From: Alteromonas mediterranea DE
GTDB lineage: Bacteria; Pseudomonadota; Gammaproteobacteria; Enterobacterales; Alteromonadaceae
Length of the DNA: 64,000 nucleotides
NCBI RefSeq assembly: GCF_000020585.3
Contig: NC_011138.3
Coordinates: 2,435,750 to 2,499,749 of the forward strand
Direction of reading: 5' to 3'
A program made the translations under genes and the position numbers. A model generated the notes under the pieces. The model did no database searches. It was not told the DNA's origin and was given only the letters and a program-made list of their open reading frames with translations. Shown piece by piece: positions 33,090-41,175 of this stretch (the first letter of the stretch is position 1; the number at the start of each line of letters is the position of its first letter).

Positions 33090-33692
33090 TTAGCCCTTCG
33101 TTAGTTCAATAATTTTTTCATTCGCATCGGCAAAAGCGCTATTCGCTTGTTCTTCACCCATGTTAAGTCCTTCAGCATAAACGAAATTTACATCGCTGAT
33201 CCCGATGAAATTTAAAAAATGTTTTAAATATGGTGTTTGTGTATCAAAGTCTGAACCAGCGTAAACACCACCACGGGCTGCAAAAACCGTGGCTGATTTA
33301 TTCTCTAACAAGCCTACAGGGCCTGTCTCTGTATATTTAAAAGTAATACCAGCCCTTGCGATACGGTCGAAGTAGGCCTTAAGGCTAGAAGGAATGCCAA
33401 AGTTATACATAGGTACTGCAAGTACAATTTCGTCCGCCGCTTTCACTGCCTCAACAATATTGTCAGAAATTTTTGCCAATGCATGTTGAGACTCGTTCCT
33501 TTCAGATGCATCCGTCATCCACGCCTGCATTTCTTCGCCAGTTAAATGCGGCAGCGCCAGTGAAGCAACATCCACGCGGTTAATGCGCACGCTATCGTCG
33601 TTCTCAATTTTTAGTAGATACTCGTTGGCGAGTTTAGATGAGTTGCCCTCTGTACCGTTAAGGCTAGAAAAAATCGCTAGTACTGTCTTCAT
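33090..33692 (-). CDS. azoR: FMN-dependent NADH-azoreductase
   Basis: A 200-residue flavodoxin-like quinone/azo reductase. The FMN-binding start MKTVLAIFSSLNGTEGNSSKL, the conserved VLAVPMYNFGIPSSLKAYFDRIARAG and the AARGGVY segment match AzoR. It reduces quinones and azo compounds in the cytosol, with a role in electrophile stress. I chose the ATG at 33692, with GGAGG 7 bp upstream; a longer frame adds four residues. A palindrome in the divergent intergenic region may bind its regulator. Confidence 0.94.
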   Translation of the reverse strand: MKTVLAIFSSLNGTEGNSSKLANEYLLKIENDDSVRINRVDVASLALPHLTGEEMQAWMTDASERNESQHALAKISDNIVEAVKAADEIVLAVPMYNFGIPSSLKAYFDRIARAGITFKYTETGPVGLLENKSATVFAARGGVYAGSDFDTQTPYLKHFLNFIGISDVNFVYAEGLNMGEEQANSAFADANEKIIELTKG

Positions 33693-33778
33693 GCAGACCT
33701 CCAATATCTGTTATCTCGAAAGGACTCATATATTAGGCCAACCAGCTTGGATGAAAATATCAAAATTAAGAAGGCTTT

Positions 33779-33795
33779 GTTCTATTTAATAGAAC
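33779..33795 (+). promoter_or_regulatory. 17-bp perfect palindrome between azoR and the CHRD lipoprotein gene
   Basis: GTTCTATTTAATAGAAC is a perfect dyad around a central T, lying 87 bp before the azoR start and about 124 bp before the lipoprotein start. A TTGACA box begins 7 bp to the right (33802). It looks like a binding site for a dimeric regulator of azoR, such as a LysR, MarR or HxlR protein. Confidence 0.6.
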
Positions 33796-33918
33796 AAAGT
33801 CTTGACATGTAAACATTATGAAAACATTACATTGCGTTAACGTTGCAAGGAGGTTGATCTTCTCTATTTCGCTTTGCGTAATCGAGTTTGCCACAACACA
33901 ATTAAGAGGATACGAAAT

Positions 33919-36378
33919 ATGAGAAGGACCAAAGCACTCCTTGCTTGTTCAATACTACCACTGTTTTTATTCGGTTGCTCAGATGACGACGACGATGTGG
34001 TTCAAGAGCCCACTCCAGAATTTGCCAATGTTAGGGTTGTTCATGCCGCATCGGATGCCCCCATGGTTAACGTTACCGCAAATGATGCCATATTAAACAG
34101 CCTTGAAAATGTAGACTACCAAGTCGCTTCTTCCCGTTTTGAAGTGGAAACGGGTACCTACGACATTGGCGTAACCGGCATTCTTCCAGGTGAAAACGCT
34201 GAAGTTTTACAAGCCGATGTAACGCTTGAAGCTGATATGAATTATGACGTTTTTGCCGTGGGGAATGTAAGCGATGAAACACTTGCGTTATTAACGGTAA
34301 CCAGCATGGAAACCGCCGTTGAAGCCGGTAATGCGCAAGTTCAGATTGTACATGCAGCATCTATGGCACCGACGGTCGACATTTATGTTACTGCCCCCGA
34401 TACAGACATCACTGCGGAACAACCACTTGTCACTGCTGAATTTACTGATTCTACAGACCTGATTCAGGTTCCAGCAGGAGATTACCAAATTCGTATTACA
34501 CCAGCAGGTGAAACCACGGTGGTGTACGATTCAGGCACGGTTAATCTCGCCGATGGTGCAGACTTGCTTATCGCAGCTACTAACAATGTTGGTACGGGGG
34601 AATCACCCGTTACGCTGCTTGCAGCAGATGGTGATGGCAGCTTTAAAATATGGGACAAAGAAGCGGGTGCAGCGATTCGCGTGGTCCATGGTATCAGCGA
34701 CGCGCCAGCGGTTGATGTAATTGCTAATAATGAAATTGTGTTGGTAGACGGCATCCAATTCCCTCGTACAACCGATTATCTTTCTGTTGCTGCCGGCGAT
34801 TATTTAATTGATGTAGTAGCGGATAGCGATAGTAGTGTTGTGGCAATTGACGATGCAGAATTATCGCTAGAAGTCGGCATGTCGTATACCGCTATCGCAA
34901 ATAATACTCTAGCAGCGCCAGAGTTAGACGTACTGCTTGATATGCCACGTTCTGTTGCAACTGAAGCAAAAGTGCGAATTATTCATGCTGCACCCTCTGC
35001 TGGAAACGTTGATATTTATGTGACAGCGGATGGCGAAATTGATGCCATTGACCCCGCCTTTGCAGATATAGCCTATGATACAGGCGAGCTTGTCGAAACA
35101 GGTTACGTTAGCCTGGCGGAAGGTGACTATGTGGTAACGGTTACGCCAACAGGCACAAAAACCGCTGCTATCGAAACGGGTGTACTATCACTAGTAAACG
35201 GTGAGATATACACGGCAATCGCACTTGATGGTGCGATGGAAGGTGATTTACCGCAGTTAGCGTTACTTGATGGTCTAGCACCACCCCCACCAGCGTTTAA
35301 TGCTGATATGACTTACAACGTTAATTTAAGCGGATCACAAGAAGTGCCTGCTGTTGATACTATGTCTACTGCAACGGCAGTGATTGAGATTGACGAAGAC
35401 CTACCCGCGTTTAGCGTAAGTGTTGATGTTTCAGGCCTAACTGACGTTACTGGTGTGCACGTACACGATGGTGGTATTGGCATGAACGGGCCGGTTGCTT
35501 TCCCACTGACTGATGCTGGCAATGGTACCTATGTTCTCGCTGAAACTAACATTTCGCCGAGTAACCTAGATGCACTGACTAGTGGTGAATGGTATCTAAA
35601 TGTTCACACCACAGCTAACCCTAGTGGTGAGGTCCGTGGCCAAATAGTGCCTGACACAACAGCGGTCGTGACATTCTCGCTAAGCGGTAGTCAAGAAGTA
35701 CCAGCAGTAGATACTATGGCAATGGGTTCTGGCTATGCTCTTTTCGATACCACAAACAACAATGTTTCTCTTGTGGCGGTAACCACTATCGAAAATGCAA
35801 CCATGGCGCACATTCACACTGGTTTTGCTGGTGTAAATGGTCCTGTGCTAGAAGCGCTTGTCGAGAGCGAAGAAACAGCTGGTGTGTGGATGACCGACGG
35901 TAGCTTGATGCTTGATGAAGCCACAGCTACGCAACTTCTATCAGGCGGCCATTATGTGAATGTGCACACAGCAGGCAATACTAGCGGTGAAATTAGAGGT
36001 CAGATTACGCCTGACAACATTGAAGTGTACGGCATCGTTGCCGATGGCTTACAGGAAGCGCCTGCAGTGACAACAACAGCAAGCGGTGCGGGCGCATTTA
36101 CACTTAACACATCCACAGGTGCACTATCTGGTAGCGTAACTATAACTGGTATGACAGCCAACATGGCGCACATTCACGAAGGTGCGGCGGGTGTAAATGG
36201 GGGTGTATTACTGGGGCTTACTGACGGTTCAAATGGAATGTGGTCCGTGCCTGCTAATACAACGCTAACGGCCGAACAAATGGGCGTGATGGCTGACGGA
36301 GGTCTTTACACAAACTTCCATTCAGACGCATTCCCAAGTGGTGAAATTCGCGGTCAAATCACGCTAGGTTTTGATTAA
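33919..36378 (+). CDS. Large lipoprotein with DUF4397 and CHRD repeats
   Basis: An 819-residue surface or periplasmic lipoprotein: lipobox FGC follows MRRTKALLACSILPLFL, then an acidic DDDDDVVQEPT linker. Four DUF4397 repeats follow, each with a (V/I)H(A/G) core: RVVHAASDAP, QIVHAASMAP, RVVHGISDAP and RIIHAAPSAG. After a PPPPAF hinge come three CHRD domains, with SGSQEVPAVDT (twice) and DGLQEAPAVTT and the HVHDGGIG, HIHTGFAG and HIHEGAAG motifs. I chose ATG 33919 because AGAGGA lies upstream. The domain order is a recognisable bacterial architecture without a known role. Repeats of near-identical linkers suggest internal duplication. Confidence 0.88.
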   Translation: MRRTKALLACSILPLFLFGCSDDDDDVVQEPTPEFANVRVVHAASDAPMVNVTANDAILNSLENVDYQVASSRFEVETGTYDIGVTGILPGENAEVLQADVTLEADMNYDVFAVGNVSDETLALLTVTSMETAVEAGNAQVQIVHAASMAPTVDIYVTAPDTDITAEQPLVTAEFTDSTDLIQVPAGDYQIRITPAGETTVVYDSGTVNLADGADLLIAATNNVGTGESPVTLLAADGDGSFKIWDKEAGAAIRVVHGISDAPAVDVIANNEIVLVDGIQFPRTTDYLSVAAGDYLIDVVADSDSSVVAIDDAELSLEVGMSYTAIANNTLAAPELDVLLDMPRSVATEAKVRIIHAAPSAGNVDIYVTADGEIDAIDPAFADIAYDTGELVETGYVSLAEGDYVVTVTPTGTKTAAIETGVLSLVNGEIYTAIALDGAMEGDLPQLALLDGLAPPPPAFNADMTYNVNLSGSQEVPAVDTMSTATAVIEIDEDLPAFSVSVDVSGLTDVTGVHVHDGGIGMNGPVAFPLTDAGNGTYVLAETNISPSNLDALTSGEWYLNVHTTANPSGEVRGQIVPDTTAVVTFSLSGSQEVPAVDTMAMGSGYALFDTTNNNVSLVAVTTIENATMAHIHTGFAGVNGPVLEALVESEETAGVWMTDGSLMLDEATATQLLSGGHYVNVHTAGNTSGEIRGQITPDNIEVYGIVADGLQEAPAVTTTASGAGAFTLNTSTGALSGSVTITGMTANMAHIHEGAAGVNGGVLLGLTDGSNGMWSVPANTTLTAEQMGVMADGGLYTNFHSDAFPSGEIRGQITLGFD

Positions 36379-36436
36379 TCGAATTGGTAGAAAGCTTTTT
36401 AAATGATAAGTAGCAAGAAGCAACTTGCTTAAATTG

Positions 36437-36460
36437 AAAAAGGGGCTTTCGCCCCTTTTT
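36437..36460 (+). terminator. Bidirectional terminator
   Basis: Stem AAAAAGGGGC/GCCCCTTTTT with a 4-base TTTC loop, between convergent genes. Confidence 0.9.
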
Positions 36461-36487
36461 CTGTACTTTAACATAGCAAAACATTGT

Positions 36488-37729
36488 CTAAATCGTGTTT
36501 AGCGCTGCTTCGAAATCTGCGATCAGATCCTGAGTGTCTTCAATACCTACCGAAATACGTAGCATGGTATCGGAAATCCCCATAAGCTCACGTTCTTCTG
36601 CCGTGTTCTCGAAATAAATAGTAGGTGCCACAGGTAGTGCAAGGGTGCGATTATCGCCTAAGTGGGTAGCGCAGATTACCAGCTCCATCTCGTTTAAAAA
36701 CGCAACAGGGTCAGCACCATCAATTAGATCAAAGCTTAAAATTGCTCCGTAGCCACCGTTTAGGTATTCACGTGCCATGAAATGCTGAGGGTGATCGGCA
36801 AGACCTGGATAAAACACTTTCGATACTTTTGGGTGATTGTCTAAAAACGTTGCTAGCTGCATAGCATTGTGCTGGCTTCGTGCTAAACGCAAATCAAGGG
36901 TTTCCATGCCCAATGCAATAGCCGTAGCTGACTGTGGTGCTAATGTAGCACCTAGGTCGCGCAGACCTTTCTTTTTAATTTGAGTGATGCCCCATTGCGC
37001 AATATCTGCGACCTGATAAGCAGGCTTGAGATTGTCAAACTTTGTCCAGTCGAAGTTGCCTGTGTCAACCACTGCGCCACCTAATACATTGCCGTGACCT
37101 GCGATGTATTTGGTTAATGAGCAAAACACCAGTGATGCCTTAACGTCTTTTGCGTAGAAAACTGGCGGCGGTGTCATGGTGTTATCAACCATAAACAGCA
37201 TGTGCTTCTCTTCACAGAATTGACCAATGGCGTGGAGATCAGCAACCTGAGTTACAGGGTTTGCGACGGTTTCCGTGTAGACACCTTTTGTATTTGGCTG
37301 ATACGCCTCTTTAACTTGTTGAATGTCGGTCACATCTGTGTAGGTAACCTGCACACCAAAGTCTTTAATCGTTTCGAAAAAGCTTCTTGTGTTGCCGAAA
37401 AGGTATTGGCTTACGATTAAATGATCGCCCGCCTTTAACAAGGCAAATAAAGAACTGCTTATAGCCGCCATCCCGGTTGAGTAGCATAACGTACCTACAC
37501 CGCCTTCTAAGTCATTTAGCATATTTTGTAATGCAGCCACAGAGGGCGAAGAAGAACGAGAGTAAACGTGAGCTGCGCGCTTGCCTTGAAACGCATCTAT
37601 AATGCCTTGCGCATCTTTAAACTCAAAAAGAACCGAATTAGATGTGCTGCTGTGTACACCACCATGTTCTGGGGTGTTTAGCATGCGATCAGAATGTACC
37701 TGACGGGTTGTGAATCCCAATTTTGTCAC
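36488..37729 (-). CDS. Trans-sulfuration-type PLP enzyme (cystathionine gamma-synthase family)
   Basis: A 413-residue fold-type I PLP enzyme of Cys/Met metabolism. PLP Lys in SLTKYIAGHG (about residue 210), YSTGMAAISSSLFALLKAGDH at the cofactor phosphate, and VDNTMTPPP at the Asp are present. It could be an O-acetylhomoserine sulfhydrylase, cystathionine beta-lyase or methionine gamma-lyase; sequence does not decide. I chose GTG 37729, giving MTKLGFTTRQVHSDR, a typical family start, with GGAG at proper spacing (GGAGCTTCACCC). A longer TTG frame (37768) has no ribosome-binding site. Confidence 0.88.
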   Translation of the reverse strand: MTKLGFTTRQVHSDRMLNTPEHGGVHSSTSNSVLFEFKDAQGIIDAFQGKRAAHVYSRSSSPSVAALQNMLNDLEGGVGTLCYSTGMAAISSSLFALLKAGDHLIVSQYLFGNTRSFFETIKDFGVQVTYTDVTDIQQVKEAYQPNTKGVYTETVANPVTQVADLHAIGQFCEEKHMLFMVDNTMTPPPVFYAKDVKASLVFCSLTKYIAGHGNVLGGAVVDTGNFDWTKFDNLKPAYQVADIAQWGITQIKKKGLRDLGATLAPQSATAIALGMETLDLRLARSQHNAMQLATFLDNHPKVSKVFYPGLADHPQHFMAREYLNGGYGAILSFDLIDGADPVAFLNEMELVICATHLGDNRTLALPVAPTIYFENTAEERELMGISDTMLRISVGIEDTQDLIADFEAALNTI

Positions 37730-37825
37730 GGGTGAAGCTCCGAAAATAGATGTTTGCGATCTAGCCAAATACGCATCGTATTAGTCTATTTATGACAGAT
37801 GCGTAAATACCACTTACAAAAATGG

Positions 37826-38461
37826 TTATGACTTTATAATGCAGTTTTTAGGATATTTTGCGCAAACATTATCATAAAACGTATAAATAGTTTGCATTTG
37901 TTCATCTATATTAGTCACTTTCTGAATAATTGGCCCCAATACAATTCTTTTTCTAGCGTAGTCCAAACCTATGACTTGGACAGGAATTTCAGCTTGTTGT
38001 GCAATATGCATAAACCCCATTTTCCATGGATAAATGGGGCTACGAGTGCCTTCTGGCGCTAAGGCAAGAATAAGCTGATCAGCCTCTTTAATTTTATTTG
38101 CAATAGAGGTGACCACGCCGTGGGCTTTACTTCTTTCAATGGCAATGCCCCCTAGCCTCCTCACAATGGCACCTAATGGTGGCTTAAAGATGGTGTGCTT
38201 GCCAAAAAAATTAATGTTTAGCTTGAATGAAAACACCACGAATAAGCCAATAAAAAAGTCCCAGTTTGATGTATGCGGTGCTACCGCTAAAATGGCTTTT
38301 TTTTGATTAATGAGTTCGCCTTCTACTTGCCAGCCTTTTTTCGTGAGCACCCACGCGGCAAACGACGACAGCCACTGTGGCCATTTTCGTGGTATATCGT
38401 TCCCCACGATGACCTTACTGGCTAATTGAGAGTGGTTATTAGGGTGCGAGGGTTTTGTCAT
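37826..38461 (-). CDS. 1-acyl-glycerol-3-phosphate acyltransferase-like protein
   Basis: A 211-residue PlsC-like acyltransferase. The catalytic HxxxxD motif is HTSNWD in LAVAPHTSNWDFFIG, and the acceptor motif is ALAPEGTRSP. One hydrophobic segment lies near FIGLFVVFSFKLNINFFG. Such enzymes transfer acyl groups to lysophospholipid-type acceptors at the inner membrane. It is shorter than PlsC and probably belongs to the group of uncertain acceptors. It lies downstream of a 37-bp AT-rich gap from the trans-sulfuration gene with no clear operon. Confidence 0.85.
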   Translation of the reverse strand: MTKPSHPNNHSQLASKVIVGNDIPRKWPQWLSSFAAWVLTKKGWQVEGELINQKKAILAVAPHTSNWDFFIGLFVVFSFKLNINFFGKHTIFKPPLGAIVRRLGGIAIERSKAHGVVTSIANKIKEADQLILALAPEGTRSPIYPWKMGFMHIAQQAEIPVQVIGLDYARKRIVLGPIIQKVTNIDEQMQTIYTFYDNVCAKYPKNCIIKS

Positions 38462-38774
38462 TATTATTATGCTCTGCTTTTGTTCTATATTGGGTTTTAT
38501 TTCAGGCTTGCTTTAGGGCTTTATATTCCGGTGAGCTACATCGGCATGACATTATTGGCAAGTTGCTTTCAATACTTCATAGGCCTTCGTGCTTTCTTCT
38601 TCTGTTTTGTACCCGCATATTCTTTTATTACCTAACACACTATACTGCACGTAACACATCATACTGCGCATACATTGACGAAGAGTAATCAAAATAGAAA
38701 TGTAACGCAATTGTTAACAGAAGCAATTAAGCGATGTGTGGTGAACAGGTTAAGAAAAGGACACTAGGTACGCT
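38462..38774 (+). other. Intergenic stretch before the NRDE gene
   Basis: About 313 bp with no supported gene. Hydrophobic frames to 38688 on the plus strand (FYIGFYF, SYIGMTLLASCFQYF) lack a good start and overlap the acyltransferase start. They are listed as rejected. The last 100 bp probably hold the promoter of the next gene. Confidence 0.5.
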
Positions 38775-39557
38775 ATGTGTATTTTATTTATCGCAAACAA
38801 GATGCGAGACGACTACCCTCTTATCATTGCGGCAAATCGAGACGAGTTTTACGCAAGACCGACTGCACCTTCAACATTTTGGAAAAGCCACCCGCACTTG
38901 CTTGCAGGGCAGGATTTAGAAGCTGACGGTACCTGGATGGGTGTTACGCGTAACGGAAAAATTGCAGCGCTTACCAATGTGAGAGACCCACACAACATCA
39001 ATAAAAATGCAGTATCCCGCGGGGAATTAGTTGCTAATTGGCTTAAACAAAACCCGGCCCAAAAAGATTATGCCGAGCAGTCAGCATATTTAGCTACGCT
39101 TGAAGAAACTCGTCACCAGTACAACGGATATAACTTACTATTTGGCGATGTAACTGCACTTCGCGTTTACAACAATGTAAACAATTCGACCCACTCAATT
39201 GATACCGGTGTGTATGGGTTGTCAAATGCTGATATTGCTACTCCATGGCCAAAAGTCACTCAAGGGGTTACTGCCTTAAATGTCTATGTGCAGCAGCAAA
39301 ACACAATCAATGCTGACGATTTATTTAATATTTTACGCCACGAAAATAAAGCAGAGGATGCCCTGCTACCCGACACGGGTGTAGGTTATGAATGGGAGAA
39401 GGCATTATCTTCTATTTTCATTCAAACCGAAAAATATGGCACGCGCACGTCGACTTTGTTGTTGGTTGATAAAAACAATACGCTAACATGGAAGGAGCGT
39501 CGGTTCTCAGACAAAGGAAAAACAGTGGAAACGCGTGCTTTTTCTTTTTCAATTTAG
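38775..39557 (+). CDS. NRDE family protein (TANGO2-like)
   Basis: A 260-residue protein of the NRDE/TANGO2 family. The N-terminal MCILFIANK and the name-giving IIAANRDEFYARPTAP are present, followed by DGTWMGVTRNGKIAALTNVRDP. In relatives Met1 is removed and Cys2 may be an N-terminal nucleophile. It is cytosolic with unclear role, linked in eukaryotes to haem or lipid handling. AAAGGACAC precedes the ATG. Confidence 0.9.
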   Translation: MCILFIANKMRDDYPLIIAANRDEFYARPTAPSTFWKSHPHLLAGQDLEADGTWMGVTRNGKIAALTNVRDPHNINKNAVSRGELVANWLKQNPAQKDYAEQSAYLATLEETRHQYNGYNLLFGDVTALRVYNNVNNSTHSIDTGVYGLSNADIATPWPKVTQGVTALNVYVQQQNTINADDLFNILRHENKAEDALLPDTGVGYEWEKALSSIFIQTEKYGTRTSTLLLVDKNNTLTWKERRFSDKGKTVETRAFSFSI

Positions 39558-39704
39558 GGTATTTCTGAAATGAAACTTTCGTTTACGTTTTCCTTAGCCG
39601 AATAATTGAAATATTTTCAACCTTTAGGGGTCGTTTTTTCTACCATCGGTGGCATAATGCCTGCCTGCTAACTTTTGCACACCAACGTAACGTGAGGACA
39701 TATC

Positions 39705-40895
39705 GTGTTTGAAGTATTACCCCATCTCGCCCCAGATCCAATTCTTGGCCTGTCAGCTGCTTTTCGTGAAGACACCAACCCAAATAAAATCGATTTAGGT
39801 GTTGGCGTATATAAAGATGAGCAAGGTAATACCCCTATTCTTTCAAGTGTTGCCAAAGCACAACAAGTGCTTTTAGACACCGAAACCAGCAAAACCTATA
39901 TCACGCCTCAGGGTAATCAAGGTTTTATTGATGGCATGTTGTCTTTGCTTTTAGGTAAGAATAGTCCAGTACTTCTTGCAGACCGCGTTGCGGCGGTTCA
40001 AGCGCCTGGTGGTTGTGGTGCGCTGCGTATTCTTTCAGAACTGCTAGTTCGTTGTAATGAAAATGGCAAGGTATGGGTAAGCGACCCTACATGGGCTAAC
40101 CATATTCCACTTATTGGCTCTGCTGGCCTTAAAATTGAAACCTATCCGTACTTCGATAAAGCGTCTGCAAGCATTCGTTTCGACGCTATGATGGATACCC
40201 TTCGCAAAACTGAAAAGGGCGATATCGTTCTTCTTCACGGATGCTGTCACAACCCAACAGGTGCTGATCTTACTAATGCACAATGGGATGAAGTACTCGA
40301 AGTCGCGAAAGAGCGTGAGTTCTTACCATTTATTGATGTGGCTTACCTTGGTTTTGGTGAACGCCTAGACGAAGACGCCTACGGCATGCGTTTGTTAGTT
40401 GAGAATCTTCCAGAAGTAATTGTAGCGGCCTCTTGCTCTAAAAACTTCGGTCTTTACCGCGAGCGCGTTGGTCTTGCAGCTATCATTACTGAAGACTCAG
40501 CAACCCGTAAAATTGCACAGGGTCAAATTCAGTCAATCGCACGTGGCATCTACTCTATGCCACCAAGCTACGGTGGTGCATTGGTAGACATCATTCTTGC
40601 TGACGAAGCACTGAACAACGAATGGGTATCTGAAGTGAACGAAATGCGCGACCGCATGAAGTCTCTACGAGCCATGCTTGTTCAAAACCTTCACGACAAT
40701 GGTTCACCGAAAGACTTTAGCTTTGTGAACGATCAAAAAGGTATGTTCTCGTTCTTGTGTATTACACCTGAGCAAGTGCGCGAAGTGCGTGAAAAGCACA
40801 GCGTGTACTTTGTTGATTCTAGCCGCGTAAACATTGCAGGCATCAACCAAGAAAACGTTGAAACACTAGCGAAAGCGTTGGTATCAGTGCTTTAA
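39705..40895 (+). CDS. Aromatic/aspartate aminotransferase
   Basis: A 396-residue class I PLP aminotransferase of the TyrB/AspC group. LAPDPILGLSAAFREDTNPNKIDLGVGVYKDEQGNTP is a near-universal N-terminus. HGCCHNPTGADLT holds the Asn, FIDVAYLGFGERLDEDAYG the Asp/Tyr pair, and SCSKNFGLYRERVG the catalytic Lys. The substrate is probably aromatic amino acids, Asp or both. The start is GTG 39705 with GTGAGGA at a suitable distance. Confidence 0.94.
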   Translation: MFEVLPHLAPDPILGLSAAFREDTNPNKIDLGVGVYKDEQGNTPILSSVAKAQQVLLDTETSKTYITPQGNQGFIDGMLSLLLGKNSPVLLADRVAAVQAPGGCGALRILSELLVRCNENGKVWVSDPTWANHIPLIGSAGLKIETYPYFDKASASIRFDAMMDTLRKTEKGDIVLLHGCCHNPTGADLTNAQWDEVLEVAKEREFLPFIDVAYLGFGERLDEDAYGMRLLVENLPEVIVAASCSKNFGLYRERVGLAAIITEDSATRKIAQGQIQSIARGIYSMPPSYGGALVDIILADEALNNEWVSEVNEMRDRMKSLRAMLVQNLHDNGSPKDFSFVNDQKGMFSFLCITPEQVREVREKHSVYFVDSSRVNIAGINQENVETLAKALVSVL

Positions 40896-40923
40896 GCGTT
40901 AGCCAACGTTTTTAAAAATTCAG

Positions 40924-40951
40924 AAGGCAGAGTTTAAACTCTGCCTTTTTT
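40924..40951 (+). terminator. Terminator after the aminotransferase
   Basis: Stem AAGGCAGAGTTT/AAACTCTGCCTT followed by a T run, 29 bp past the stop. Confidence 0.92.
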
Positions 40952-41097
40952 GTTTTGTCTCTTCTCCTCACTCCCCTGCGACGAAAGGCTTATAAACGCT
41001 TTAAACGACGTCTCGTTACACTTGCTAACAAATTTGTGTTGCACGCCCGGTGCTTTTTCATAGGGCAAACAGGAAATAATCGTTACACTATAACAAT

Positions 41098-41115
41098 GTT
41101 GACGTATACGTTAAC
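41098..41115 (+). promoter_or_regulatory. LiuR-like palindrome upstream of the S46 peptidase
   Basis: GTTGACGTATACGTTAAC is an 18-bp near-perfect dyad with the same layout as the two between etfB and etfD (61044 and 61082). It lies 60 bp before the peptidase start. Confidence 0.5.
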
Positions 41116-41175
41116 TTGGTATGTATTAAGTTTGGTTTATAACAATTAGATTAACGACAAGAACAAGGAACACCC

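Noticed and set aside
38426..38688. Hydrophobic reading frames between the acyltransferase and NRDE genes
   Set aside because: No credible start with a ribosome-binding site, overlap with the opposite gene's start, and low-complexity hydrophobic composition.
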